64,000 nt of DNA from assembly GCA_958298945.1 (NCBI GenBank), contig OY282610.1, positions 68,445,088 through 68,509,087 on the forward strand, written 5' to 3'. This document shows, one piece after another, positions 1-11,600 of this stretch. How positions within the stretch are numbered: position 1 is the first letter of the stretch; the number at the start of each line of letters is the position of its first letter. The position numbers were made by a program, and so were the translations under genes. The stretch is from Atherix ibis (taxonomy: Eukaryota > Arthropoda > Insecta > Diptera > Athericidae). A model generated the notes under the pieces. That model ran no database searches, had not been told where the DNA came from, and worked only from the letters and a program-made list of their open reading frames with translations.

Positions 1-70
1 GTGGTGCGTTAATTGATTGTTACTCAATCCTTATGGTCGTAGGCGACTCGTGGTTTCATGTTTAATGACA
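1..70. repeat. Possible dispersed-repeat fragment at window edge
   Basis: The first ~40 bases share an interrupted match with 57337-57375: both contain TGGTGCG, then ATTGA, then CTCAATCC and TATG in the same order. Both copies also lie a few hundred bases from a group-1 transposase relic. This suggests two decayed copies of one dispersed repeat, but the match is short and I cannot name the family. Confidence 0.25.
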
Positions 71-399
71 GATAAATCACGTTGAATAACATAATACTAC
101 TGTTAAATGAAAAACCATCCTTTTGGCAGTAAATATGGGATCATCTACAGCAAATGACAGTACGATTGTTTGCAACAAGAATGGCGGAAAATGGTGAAAA
201 GTGACGTAAATATTTGAGTAAATTCAATATTTTGATTAAAAATTATGCTTAAAAAAACTCAATTAAAATTATTCTTCCTTTTTATATTTAATATCATATT
301 AAGTGTTATTCTATTGTAAAGTATTAAGTCAATGTTTTGTAAAGGATTATCCAATTTATGCTTTGAAAAGTAAAATTTTAAAAATTAAATTTTCATATG

Positions 400-1090
400 A
401 TTATATTGTTTAAATCTACTTATTATGTATAGTTTGTAAAAATATTCAAATAATTATCATGAGACTTTTTGCAGAAGTCGATATTTTTCAGGTTTTTTTT
501 TAAAGATTTTCGTGCACATAATTTCGGACTGTAATTCGGTAATTACTTGACGGATGTTGGTGTTTTAGATGCTCTTAAATTTGGGAATATATTTTTTCAC
601 ATAGTCTTACAAAAAAATTCCAACTGACATCATTAAATCTCGAAATTACACCCCTGTGGAAACTTATCGCGTAATAAAGCCAAACTTTGTCAGGTTTTGT
701 CAACATTAATTGTATATCAAACTCTTCGAATTGGTTATGACTCGGCCAAAGTGCTCAGAATTGACGGTAGCGGTCTCTTCTTCTTCATTGTTCTAGAAAA
801 ATGGTCCAATGGTAACTCAAAATAATTTGCATAACAGACAATCAATTTTCGTGGATACAATGGCTTCTCGATAGTCACTTGTGGGGTTTTTTAAACGAGC
901 CTCATACATGGAAATTTCTCTTATTGATGTATTAATCGAGCGAAAAAAGACTTAAAGTGGCTGCGGCAAAAGAACCACATTTGAGAAAGTTTTTATAATT
1001 TGTATGCATTATTTTATGGTTTAACGATCCATGCAGACTTTAGACTAAATAAATGTTACCTTGACAGCTTTCAAATGACAGTACTACACA
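400..1090 (-). pseudogene. Tc1/mariner-type (DD41D-like, group 1) transposase relic
   Basis: Read on the minus strand, this is a decayed cut-and-paste transposase. Near 1085 it begins with a GTCATTTGAAAGCTGTC-like 5' end shared with the relics at 19455, 40010 and 56435. In broken frames one can then follow a core strand (VTIGPFF near 810), TVNSE-like residues (near 760), ALLRDKFPQG (near 690-660), the third-aspartate region, degraded to WNFFV (near 610), and the C-terminal DFCKKSH motif (near 480-460). Several stops and frameshifts are present, so it cannot make a working enzyme. Family assignment rests on motif order shared with the other relics here. Confidence 0.6.
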
Positions 1091-1099
1091 AACTATAAA

Positions 1100-4000
1100 A
1101 TGAATATAAGAAGTTCCCAAACAAAAAGTTCCAAAGATTTTTTTTTCGTAACGCCTCAAATAAGACTAGAAGTTCTTAGGCAGAAGAAATACTAAAGTCT
1201 GTTCGAAAAGGAGTCTGCTGTAATTCAAACTCTTTTAAGCTTAATAAAAAGGTTAACATAATAAAAAAAAACTTAATAGATAAATCGTATTGACCTTAAA
1301 TTTTCATAAAAACAATTGATACGAAATTTAAGAAAATAAAATAAATGTGTTTATTGGGTGTTCATTATTAATTTGTTTTCTTTCAAACTATTTACTCAGT
1401 AATCATTTTTAATCGTAGGAATTAGAAATAATCAAATTTGAACAAGGTTACGTACCCAATTTTATTGCTACTTTTTCTATGAACGCGCTACATTTTTTTG
1501 GTTGCATTAATTCAAAACAGAATCCAAAAAAATTAGTAATAACCATAATATAAATAATAATATAAAGATCTGGGCAAATCTGTTTTTATAAATAAATAAA
1601 TAAATAATAATAAAAAGGAACAAGGTGTAAACCTACACAACTTATTTAGATTTTATGTAAAAAAGAGCTTTTTTGGGGCTAAGACACAGCCAGACAAGAC
1701 CGACTCTAGTTTTTCCTAATCCGAAATCTATACCTTTTTTTGTTGGTTTCTTTTTTTCTGCTGGCGAAATTTCAAAACGATTACGCGCTCGTCATATTAT
1801 TTGTATTTGTCAAATTCAAAACTATGTCATCAATTGATATTTTTCCCCAAACATCTTTATTAACCAACAATTAAATTGGTGATCATGCTTTCGTTTTTTT
1901 TTCTTGTTTAATTTCTTTTCTCTTTTTTTGCATTGGGATAACCCTGTTACACAAGTTAACCAAACAAATAACATCAATTTTATCAAGAAAAAGAAAGAAA
2001 ACAATTAATAGAAAATAAAAAAAACCAGGAAAACTGAGAAGAAAAGAACATTTAAAAACAAATAACAAAAGACTAAACATTCAAAATGAGAAAATTCGAA
2101 AACTCAAATAATGTCACAAACGCAAATATTAGGTATTACCAACCTTACAAAAAAAAAAGAGGAAGAAAAAACTGATCAGTCCCGATAATAATCGACAAGT
2201 GATTTTGACAGATGCATTTTTCTCTTTTTCTCATCATTACTAGTTAATATTTTTTTTACCGTCTGTCATTTATTTTATCTAATTACGAGTGTGTCCGTGT
2301 GTGTGTTCGGGAAAGAAAAAAAGAAAAAAAAATTAAGAATAAAAGCCAATTTGTCATGGACAGAAATTTGTCAAATAATTTTTCTCTACCGGTTTTTTGT
2401 CTTTCTTATATTTCTTTTAATTGTTTTGGTTTAATTTTCTGTTGGTTATTTTCAACTTCCCTATTAACTGTTCGATATAATACGTTAATTGGCGTATCAA
2501 TCGTGTGATAAATTAACACGAAGCGAATCGATCGAGAGAGAAGATGTAGAAAGATTGAAAAAGTTAAATTAATATTGTTATATTGGTTAGTTAAAGGGGC
2601 ATGGAGGGGGGGAGTAGTGGGGCCAACAATATGTTTATTAAGCAATCATTTAATTGGCTCAATTGAGTTTTGTTCCTTTCTAATGTCATCTGTCCAGTGT
2701 GTTGTTCTTACCTCTGTCGGTTTGTGCTGCAATTAGAAAGTAATGAGGGGAAAAAACACCACAAATGTTTTTTGTCTGAATTTTCTGTCCTTTCAATTGT
2801 TTGGTTTCGACGTTTTTTTTAAAGATTCATTTTTTTCTGCCTCGTTAAATGTTAATTTTTTTTCTGTTTGTTTTCCACATTTTTTTTTTGATGTTCTTTT
2901 TTTCGGTTTTTATTAACTTTATTTAATATTTACCAATTTATTATCTGGATCTGTCCTTCGATTATTTAAAGTCGTAAATAATTAACTTGTTCGATTAATC
3001 AAATCTAATTGAAAGTTTAGCAAAATAATAAAAACACTGTCTTTTTTTGTTGTTGCTATAATAATAGTGCTTACTTATTTATTTAATTTGGTACTAAGGT
3101 AAATGTAAATTTTTTTTTTGTTCTTTTAAGTGGTATACAATTTTTTCTTTATTTTTGATTTTCTTTAAGTGATGAATTTTCTTTATTTAGTCATTTTTAT
3201 TTCATTATGTAGGCTGGTTTTTAAATCCAAACTGTTGATTTCTACATGAATGTTGTTGTTATACACAAGAATAACGTATAAGCTTTTAAGGATTTGAAAT
3301 TTTTCGAGAACTTTTGGTAGGATTGGATACAGGCATTGGAGTCTATATGAGAAATGTGTATTTAAACGGTTTGTGAGGGTTTGCCTTTTTTAGAAAGTTG
3401 CCCGAGGATATCAGAGCCAATCATCAGATCATAGATGGGGTATTTTTTGGTAGGAAGGTTTGTTAATAGATGATTTGTAGATTACATCAGAGTGTATCTT
3501 GTTCAGATGTCCGTATACACATATGTATATGCAATTTTCTGGCATAATTATTGCAGAAGCGGCGAGAAATCGAAAGTCTTGCATACTTTTGTGTAGATTT
3601 TTTTATGTAGGCATGACACACACTGACATCAAGTGTTCGTTATTGCAAACAAAAATACAATTTAAACATAATGACAGGCAATATTCTATTTAAAAAAATA
3701 ATATTATTTATTTCGTAAATATCAATCAAATATCAACCGGCTCAATTTTGTAGGCTTTTGGAGACTTTTAAAATACGCTATTCTCCATGAAAGTGGTAGC
3801 ATACCGAAATGCTTGCATACTTTTGTTGTTTTTAAAGTTGTTATTTTGACATTTATCGGAAAGTGTGATTTTTAATTTTTTTGGAAGTATTTATAAAAAA
3901 GTATTGTTGATAACATTTAATAGGAATTTTTGAATTCAGAATTTGAAGTGTATTATAGAGGGTTGCTAGTTATTCAACTGAATGAGAAATGAGATCTTCA

Positions 4001-4140
4001 TTTTTACTTGAGAAATATTGGAAAATATGGCATGGCCACCACTAACAAAAATTTAGTTTACGATGTGTTTAGATGGTTTTTAATTATTTAATTGGTCCAA
4101 AAAGTGGTTAAAAAGTGAAAAGGTCGCCATTGAATAAATG
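1100..4140. other. AT-rich DNA without a supported gene
   Basis: The interval holds poly-T and poly-A tracts, AAAT/AAT microsatellite near 1590-1615, and short chance frames rich in Phe, Leu and Lys. I see no domain motif, no convincing splice-flanked exon and no transposase signature on either strand. Confidence 0.5.
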
Positions 4141-4143
4141 TAA

Positions 4144-4852
4144 ACAAATGCGATTTTGACAGTTCAATGTTTACCAGAAAATAGTTCAGTGCCGGCGTAC
4201 GTTAAGTGTGTGTAAGAAAATTTAAGGGAACAAATATTTTTAATAGAGCAAAAAATACTTTAATTTCTGTTAATATTTAATTAAAAAACTAAATGTAGTA
4301 ATTGTGTATTCATATGTTAATATATGTTAACATTATAGTTTGCCACTAAACAAATGGTTGAGGGAAAAGTGGATTATGGCAACAGCATTGGGAATTCCCC
4401 AGAATTGCGACATTGTGTGCCACTTTCGTAGACCAGACATTAAAGTAGGATCGAACAAGAGTAGATTGGGAAGAACTGCTATTCCTTCCGTATTTGGTAT
4501 ATGAAAGAGCCACACGCTTAGTTAATAATTACAAAATTATAACGCATTGAAATTATTTTTGAAGGAAATCGGGCAATCGTCATCGAAACAGGAAAATGCT
4601 GTAAATTAAACAGTAAGTTTTATTTTATTTTATTTTGTTTCATTTTAAAAAGGAGTTCATGCAGGATGACGTCGCATTAAACATAGAAGTTGACTTCAAT
4701 AATGCTGAGGAGGAAAATGAACATGTAATTTAAAAACTACAGATGATATATAATTTCGGCTTAATTATTTGTATTTTTTAGGTCACTCATAGCAGCACAG
4801 AATGTGAGGGCATGGACTCAGCTGCATTAGAAGAAAATTTAATCCAACCCAT
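4144..4852 (+). CDS. THAP-type zinc-finger gene fragment, five predicted exons
   Basis: Proposed exons: 4144-4211, 4339-4489, 4565-4600, 4653-4724, 4782-4852, with introns of 127, 75, 52 and 57 nt. Every junction keeps one reading frame. Exon 1 ends at GTAAGA, exon 4 follows TTTTAAAAAG, exon 5 follows TATTTTTTAG and ends at GTAAGTAA. Exons 1-2 read like a THAP domain: CLP..SSVPAYVK, then LPLNKWLREKW, a VCHF segment like the usual C-x2-H-F, and RLGRTAIPS. Exons 3-5 give an acidic tail (FNNAEEENEH). THAP domains bind DNA in host factors and in P-element-type transposases. Oddities: no ATG in frame in exon 1; the zinc-ligand spacing at VCHF is two residues short; if the GTATTT donor at 4490 is not used, the frame stops at 4502. 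No further exon is visible before the transposase fragment at 5050. It may be a partial live gene or a pseudogene. Confidence 0.45.
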
Positions 4853-5049
4853 GTAAGTAAAGTAACCTCGTTTAGATTTATATTTGTGGACATAATTGTT
4901 TTGATATAATCAAAAAACTTACAATTTATATTTTAATATATCCTCTTTCACTTTATAATTATGTTTTAATAAATAATATATAGTGAAATAAATAATATTT
5001 TCAAATAGAATATTGTGTTTTATTGCAAATTTCCAAAAGTAATTCCATC

Positions 5050-5160
5050 AAGGTTTTGTTCCGCACTAAATTCGGTGATCATGAAACGGCTGATGTGAAT
5101 TGGCTGCCATGATCTTGCGATTTGATATTTTTGACTTTTTTTGGAACTATTTGATGAATG
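5050..5160 (+). pseudogene. Short DD41D-like transposase fragment
   Basis: A ~100-bp piece reads KFGDHETADVNW, then CDL, aligning with the third-aspartate block. It is very close at the DNA level to 28670-28735 (both contain ACTAAATTCGGT and GGCTGATGTGAATTGG). A stop replaces the conserved arginine of PPRSCDL. No other part of an element is visible next to it, so it is a truncated remnant, sitting just downstream of the THAP-like exons. Confidence 0.5.
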
Positions 5161-5415
5161 CCTCGCGTACAGCTCGTTCTGATCGGCACATAATGTCAAT
5201 TACGTCGGCGTTCGCCGCTTGATAATGACTTGTCGTTAAATAATAGAATTTTTATGCAAATGATTGATTTTTTCACCAATTTCAAGAACAAAAAAATACC
5301 ACGATGGAAACGTTTTGCTATGTAACTAAGTCCCTTGCTATATAAAAATTTACAACAAAAAAAAGTTCTTCATCGACGAACGCAGGCGATTTCATCAATG
5401 AACTCAGGAAACAAT

Positions 5416-5469
5416 CCAGAATTGCTTCGGCTTTATGAATAAATATTCATAAAGCCTAAGCAATTCTGG
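5416..5469. repeat. Near-perfect 26-bp inverted repeat
   Basis: Arms 5416-5441 and 5444-5469 are reverse complements with one mismatch (CCAGAATTGCTT start) and a 2-base centre. Transcribed, it would form a very stable hairpin. No transposon ends are obvious; it could be a foldback remnant. Confidence 0.8.
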
Positions 5470-5924
5470 TTTTTAATTATGAATAAAAAACAAAATATAT
5501 TTCTTTTTGTGGATTTTCCAGACATTTTTAGTGTGCTAATCGTACTTTTCTTAATGTTCAACTAAAAATTCATCAAATGAAAGCACTTTTCATATCAATA
5601 ATATCTCTAAATCTTTTTCTCTCACCTCAAATTTGTAGGCAATTTAATATTTAAAAGACAATTTTTATTTACCATTAAGATAAAAGCCTTTATTTAATAT
5701 TTGAATTAAGTTTTAATTAATATATTTCTCACTTACCTTTATTGTTTATTTGAAAAGTTGGTGTGGATTCTATGATTGGTGTGTAAACTGTAAGCAAAAA
5801 AAAATGAAATAAAATAAAAACTAATTAATATAATCGAAAAGAAATTTTTAATTCATTTTAAATCATATTTAATTGAACAAAACTGCCAGAAACAAAACTT
5901 ATTGAATTTAAAAAAAGGGATGGT

Positions 5925-6660
5925 CTATCATAACGCGCCATCTTGTTCTTCGTTAAAACCTTACAACAGAAATGCAAGTGACTTGATTTGAAACGCAAAA
6001 AACGTTACTAAATTTTTTCTTACTAATTAAGTAAATTCTAGAAGAAAATACTTAAATTTATTAACGGCTTAGCCAATTAGAACTTTCTTTTCTTTATGTT
6101 GACAGTTCTGTCATTCAGTTGTTTTTGACAGATTCACCATTTGTTATAATATTTTCAAATTTGCTCAAAAATCGTGTTGAAATAATTGAAATTCGTTATT
6201 AATTTATGATATTTTTTACTATAATAATTATTTAACAAAGTTGAGTCCTACTGGTTCGGTACAAAACATCCCCAATAACAGATTGTGCTCGTACAGATCG
6301 TTCAGCTAGAAAAATTGCATCGGTTTCCCGAGACCTGTTCACAAAGACCACATGGCAAATTTTGCACAAGGATTTGGCTCTTAAGCCTTGAAGAATTAAA
6401 GCCACCAGATCATTTTCAACAAGAAAATTTCGCTGATTGAATCATTGAAAAAATCATCTTCTCAGACGAAGCTCATTTTCACTTAGACGGCTATGTTAAC
6501 AAGCAAAATCGTCGCATTTCAGTGGGCATCTGAGGATATAAGAGCGGTTATAGATGTCAATTGGCCACCAAGATCATGTGATTTAACGCCGTTGGACTTC
6601 TTCTTGTGTGGCTACATGCAAGTTAAGGTGTAAGGATCAATGTCTGTAAACGTAGTCGAA
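5925..6660 (+). pseudogene. DD41D-like transposase relic, internally deleted
   Basis: The likely 5' end is GGGATGGTCTATC near 5928, resembling GGGATGATCTGTT at 26553. Coding remnants run from ~6285: an RSARKIASVSRDL-like HTH part, KIIFSDEAHFHLDGYVNK (first catalytic aspartate near 6468), then a jump to DVNWPPRSCDLTPLDFFL near 6547-6607. The segment between (core strands and second aspartate) is missing here but partly present in the next copy. Stops and frameshifts make it non-functional. Confidence 0.6.
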
Positions 6661-6689
6661 GTCTTTTTTTTCTCTCGAAAAAGAGTTAC

Positions 6690-7130
6690 TGTCAATGGAG
6701 GCGCTACAAAGCCATGCTTACCAATTTTTTATGGCAACCTTTTTTGAAGCCATAAATTGCGACGACTTATGGCTTGAAGAAAACGGCATTACCCAAGAAA
6801 CGATCGACTTGTTGAAAACCAAATTCAATGGACGTCTAATTTTGCGAAGAGGTTACGTCAATTGGCCACCAAGATCATGTGATTTAACAACGTTGAACTT
6901 TTTCTTGTAAGACTATATGAAAGTTAAAGTGTATGAAAATATTTGAAAAGCTCAAAATAACTAATATCAACCGCGTCATTTGTGAAATAGAGCCACAATT
7001 ATGGGAAAATGTGATCGAAAGGATCGATCTCTGTAAACGTAGTCGTGGTGTTCATTATAGTATACTTCCTTGGAAGTTATTATACGAACCATGCACTTGT
7101 ATGCATTATTGCTTTTCGCTTAATTGAAAA
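6690..7130 (+). pseudogene. Second partial DD41D-like copy joined head-to-tail
   Basis: This piece re-enters the same protein before its third-aspartate block: ETIDLLKTKFNGR near 6799, YVNWPPRSCDLTTLNFFL near 6855-6908 (third Asp changed to Asn), then the C-terminal INRVICEIEPQLWENVIE and CKRSRG near 6968-7050. The DNA repeats 6550-6640 closely, so the block is duplicated about 300 bp apart. It is broken by a stop at 6908 and a frameshift. Unequal exchange or nested insertion of sister copies would explain it. Confidence 0.6.
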
Positions 7131-7179
7131 GCAAAATCGGCAATTATGAATTGTAATGCTCCCACAAGTAAAGGAAAAA

Positions 7180-8290
7180 ATAAAAATCATTTATATCGGA
7201 TGATTTTTTGCCGTTTGGTTTTTCATGTTTTTATTTTTGACAGATCACGAATGACACATGACGTATATAAAAGTCAAAAGTGGTCAGTTGACATTCCTTT
7301 TTTTTCTTTCATGAAAAGACTTACATCCGAACAACGCTTACAAATTAATGAATTTTATTATCAAAATTCGTGTTCTATGCATTCGACCTTTTTATTGACG
7401 TCTTAATCAACCTACTGAGTGAGCAATTTTATATAGAGTGAGTACAGAAGAAAATATTACTGTCATAGCGTCCAGTGTTGCTGAAGACCGCGATTCGTCC
7501 ATCCGTCGTAATTTACAGTAATTGAAATTGTGTTACTCGACTATGTGGAAAATTTTACGTAAGGACCTTAGTCTGAAAGCATATAAAATACAGCTCGTGC
7601 AAGAACTGAAGCCGAACGACCTGCCAAAGTGTCGAATTTTTGGTGACTGGGCCTTAGAATAACTTGAGAAAAATCCGTTTTCTTACCAAAAAATTGCATT
7701 CAGCGACGAAGCTCAATTCATCTTGAATGGGTGTGTGAATAAGCAAAATTGTCGCATTTGCTCCGATGAACAACCCCAGGCAAAACCTAGAAATATGGAC
7801 TGTTTGGTGCTGTTTCTTTAAAGATGTTATTATCAATGGCACCCGCTATCCCTCGATAATTTTGAAATTTTTTTTGCCCAAAATGCAAGAACTCCATCTG
7901 ATTTACATATGGTTTTAACAAGAAGGCGCTACATACCACATAGTACATGAAACAATGGACATATTGAGAGAGAGAGAGGAGTCTGGTGAGCAATTTATCT
8001 CTCGTTTCGGATCGATGAGTTGACCGCCAAGATTGTGTGAATTGACGTCTCTAGACTATTTTTTATGGGGATATGTGAAGTCACTCATCTATGCCGCAAA
8101 ACTAGCATTGCTTACAGCATTGGAAGACAACAGTACACGTGTTTCTACCGAGATACCAGTTGAGATGCTCGAAAAAGTGGTTCAAAATTGGACCTCTCGC
8201 ATGGATTTGCCAACATTTTTACATGAAATAATCGTTAAATTTGAAAATTAAACACTTACCCGTTATATAAAATTACCCGTTATATAAAAT
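7180..8290 (+). pseudogene. Nearly full-length DD41D-like transposase relic
   Basis: This is the most complete copy of the group. The ATG is at 7311 (MKRLTSEQRLQINEFYYQN) and the stop at 8249. In order: HTH-like N terminus, WKILRKDLSLKAYKIQLVQE-like linker (7550-7600), IAFSDEAQF with first Asp (~7700), core near 7790-7910, second block EGATYH (~7923; Asp now Glu), third block PPRLCELTSLDYFLWGYVKS (~8025-8085), and C-terminal EMLEKVVQNWTSRMD (8164-8205). A GA run near 7967-7980 seems to have added codons: the last two acidic residues are now 43 apart, against 41 expected for the family. Stops and frameshifts sit mainly before 7700. A 17-bp direct repeat (TTACCCGTTATATAAAA) at 8255-8290 marks the 3' end. 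Confidence 0.7.
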
Positions 8291-8299
8291 TTACACCAC

Positions 8300-8620
8300 A
8301 TACCGACCCTGCGCCTACTCGAGCTTATTGCCAAATTAAGGGACAACCAATATAAAAAGAAGACAACCATGTAAAAACTAGGAGACAGCAGAATCATAGC
8401 ATCCCAGAACAACTTACTACCAACGGAATAAACCCCTTACCAGGTCCACGTCTAATCAGCATAGAAGAGTACAACATAGATTCAAGGTATTGCCACCAAG
8501 TAGGACCGAAAAAAGAAAGAAGAAACACAGAGTCTGGGGCAGCAGTGAAATTCCAGAGAAAGATAGAAAACCACTACCAAATTCCCGATATTGTTTTGCA
8601 TTCATAAATGGTAAAGTCTC
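8300..8620 (+). other. Unassigned GC-richer segment after the relic
   Basis: The segment is richer in C, A and G than its surroundings. A ~50-codon frame (8447-8606) reads LISIEEYNIDSRYCHQ, later AAVKFQRKIENHYQ. It resembles coding DNA in complexity but I recognise no domain. It may be a fragment of another transposable element. Confidence 0.25.
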
Positions 8621-11600
8621 TACAACGCAGTTCAATAAAGAATGACGGAATTTTCATACAAAATTGGTTTTAATTTCAAAATTAAGTTCGTATTCGCAGA
8701 CCTCCTATAACAAGAAGTAAAAAATATTAAAAGAAAATTGACTGCTCCTTTTTAAAATAATTGACAGTTTAAAGTGTGCATATACAATAACTGAAAATGG
8801 TTAAGCTAATGCGTCTGGTGTAAAAAGGGAATTTTTTTTTGTTGACTTATGCAATTTTATTAATGAATTAAAGTATTTTCGAAATTTGACACTTGAATTT
8901 CCATTATTGAAAAATAAACAAACAAAAATTCGAAGTTTTTTGTTGTTGAATTTAACTAGCCACATTCTAACATACATGCCAACGTGCCCATACTTACCCT
9001 GTTTGCTTATAGGTTGTAAGTATGGGCGCGTTTGCATGTGATTTAAAAGTTGGTTCGTTAAATTCACTACCCATTGAGCTTCCCCAATTTTTGTCGTTGG
9101 TATTTTGAAAATTTTCTTTTTTTCTATCACTTTCTCTCCCCTTTATTTGAAAGTACAGTGTGTTAAAACCATTTTTTCTCTCTCTCTTCTTTTCACTACC
9201 ATTTTAATTGGAATTGATTTGAGCTCATATCGGACAATTTTCTGTTGGAGATGAATCTGTGACTAATTTTTTGACTCTCATCTCCGTCATCGTAATCGTC
9301 ATCGTCATTAACGCCATCTTTATTATTATTAATGTAGTCTTGGTGTAAAATTTTTTTTTTTACTTAATTTTTCTCTTTTAATTATTTATTGGCTTTTGTT
9401 AACAGAAAAGGGAAAGTTACTAATTCGAAAATCCATTCACTTATTTCTAGGTCGTATTTTTTCCTTTCGGCATGTAGAAAATCTCTTTCCTTTTTTCTAT
9501 TTAATTTCATTTATTTATTTATTTATATATTTTATAGTTGCTTGTGAAATTTAATACCATATCTGAATATGAAACTTTATCTAAAACGGATAATAATAGT
9601 AGCAATAAATAAAAGAAGAAAAAGAAGAAGAAGAAAAAAACAAACGATTGTTGATAAAAATAAAAATTATTCAAACTTAAAAATGGATGGTGAAAGCTTC
9701 TATTTATTTATATACATATGTTTATTTAAATATGGTATGTCGACAGTTGGATATACCTCACCTCCTTACGTGCTCAATTTCGTATATCAGCGAAAAGTTA
9801 AGTTTTTTTTCTTCTTTTCTTAATATTATCGCATTAGTTAAATAAGTTGAGATTTTTATTAAAACAATTTATTTCTCATCTCACTATGATACCGATCGGT
9901 TTATTTCTACTTCACACAATCTCTCATTTGAATGATGATAGCATGTGATACTGCCTGAATATCAGTTGTCAGACAGTCTGTCACTCTAATTGTACATGGA
10001 CCAACAGAAATGCGGATATTTTTAAGGTGAGGCCAAAATCTCAGTTGTCTAAGCTAGGTGGTTATTATTATTAAAATGCGGAAGCTTAACGTAGAAAGTA
10101 AAGACACACAAACAAACAAACAAAAATGGGATTTTCATATTATAGGAGTGGACAAAATCAAAACAGAAAAGTATCATTTCAACAAAATAAAAAATCTGGT
10201 TAAATATTGTATGCGAAATTCCTTTGAAAAAAGATTTTCTTTAACAAATTTATGATCAGCCCAAAGGCGAAGGTGCTATTGGATATTTGTTTACATTGGG
10301 TGGAGATTAGTTGGAATGCGTGCTGTGGTAAATGAAAAATGTGGTCAAGTAGAAAATTTCCGGGGATTTCCCTTTTTATACCCCGAAGGCTGTTTTTTTT
10401 TTGCTTAACGTTTGTCTATGCGTGCCCCTTCAATTAGTCTTGTTGGCTCACTAGTTTAGTCTTTTTTTTGTCGAATGTTTGCACAATTTCTGTTCAATAA
10501 TTTCAAGATTTGTTAAAAATTTTGGTATTTATTGTAAAGAAAAGTTTTTATTGTTGTTGTTGTTGTTTTCACTATTCATTCGAAATTGTGGTTGTTACGA
10601 GGCAATAAGTAATTACTAAAAATTAATAATAATAACATCGACAAGTAGAACAGCTGACATGCCAATATATGGCAGTAATGGAGAATGTCATATATCTACA
10701 GTATTGACAGCACCCATAACAACAGCACTTATAGCAATAGGAATGCCATATTGGGAATTTTCTCTATGCCGGCGGCCATTTTGACCAAATTAGAAATTAA
10801 AAGAAAAATTTCGCCCAAAAATTTTTTATTTTTTGTCAGTTTCTTTTTTTAATTTTTCTTTTTCGCTTTTATTTTTTTTTCGGATTATCTATCATTCACC
10901 TGTAAACAAGTGATTAGGACAAGACACGTAATTATGACATTTTCAAATAGAAATCATCTCCTAGTAATTGATATATAGTTTCTCTTGAAGTATGCAATTT
11001 TTATATAGTAACCAATTTGTATCGACAATTAACATATTATTAACAATATTTTGCGCCTCCTTAATTGGATACATCGTTGGTTTTCTTCCTTTTTTTTTAA
11101 TTTGTTCATTAAATTGACTTTTTTAATCGTGATTTTTTCGTTTTTTTTTGGTTTGTAAAATCTTTTAGTAACAAATTAAGAAAGGGTCACGTTTTTTATC
11201 CTAAAAATCGTGCATGTGCTCTATTAATTTTTTTAATTATTTTTTATATGAAAGGAAAGCTGAAGAAAAAATTGAATGCTGGTGGATTGCAATTATAATC
11301 AAAAAAATTTACAATAGTTTCTAAAGTTAACATGGTACAAAAATGCCTTAGCGAATATTGTTGAATTTTTATTTGAGAAAATTGAAGTAAGTAGAACGGA
11401 ATTAAAGTGAGGTTATGGTTAATAATGATGATTCTCCCACTTCTGCGTCTGATCGGTTTTTTTCTTCAAATTTTTCATCTGAAGGCGGTTCGTCTTATAT
11501 GAAAGTGTGTAACTTATACGGGGGCTGATGACTTTTAATTTTTCCCGAGCTTTTTCCTTTATTAAAAAAAAAAACTTTCGGTATATTGTGATGGGGTTTT

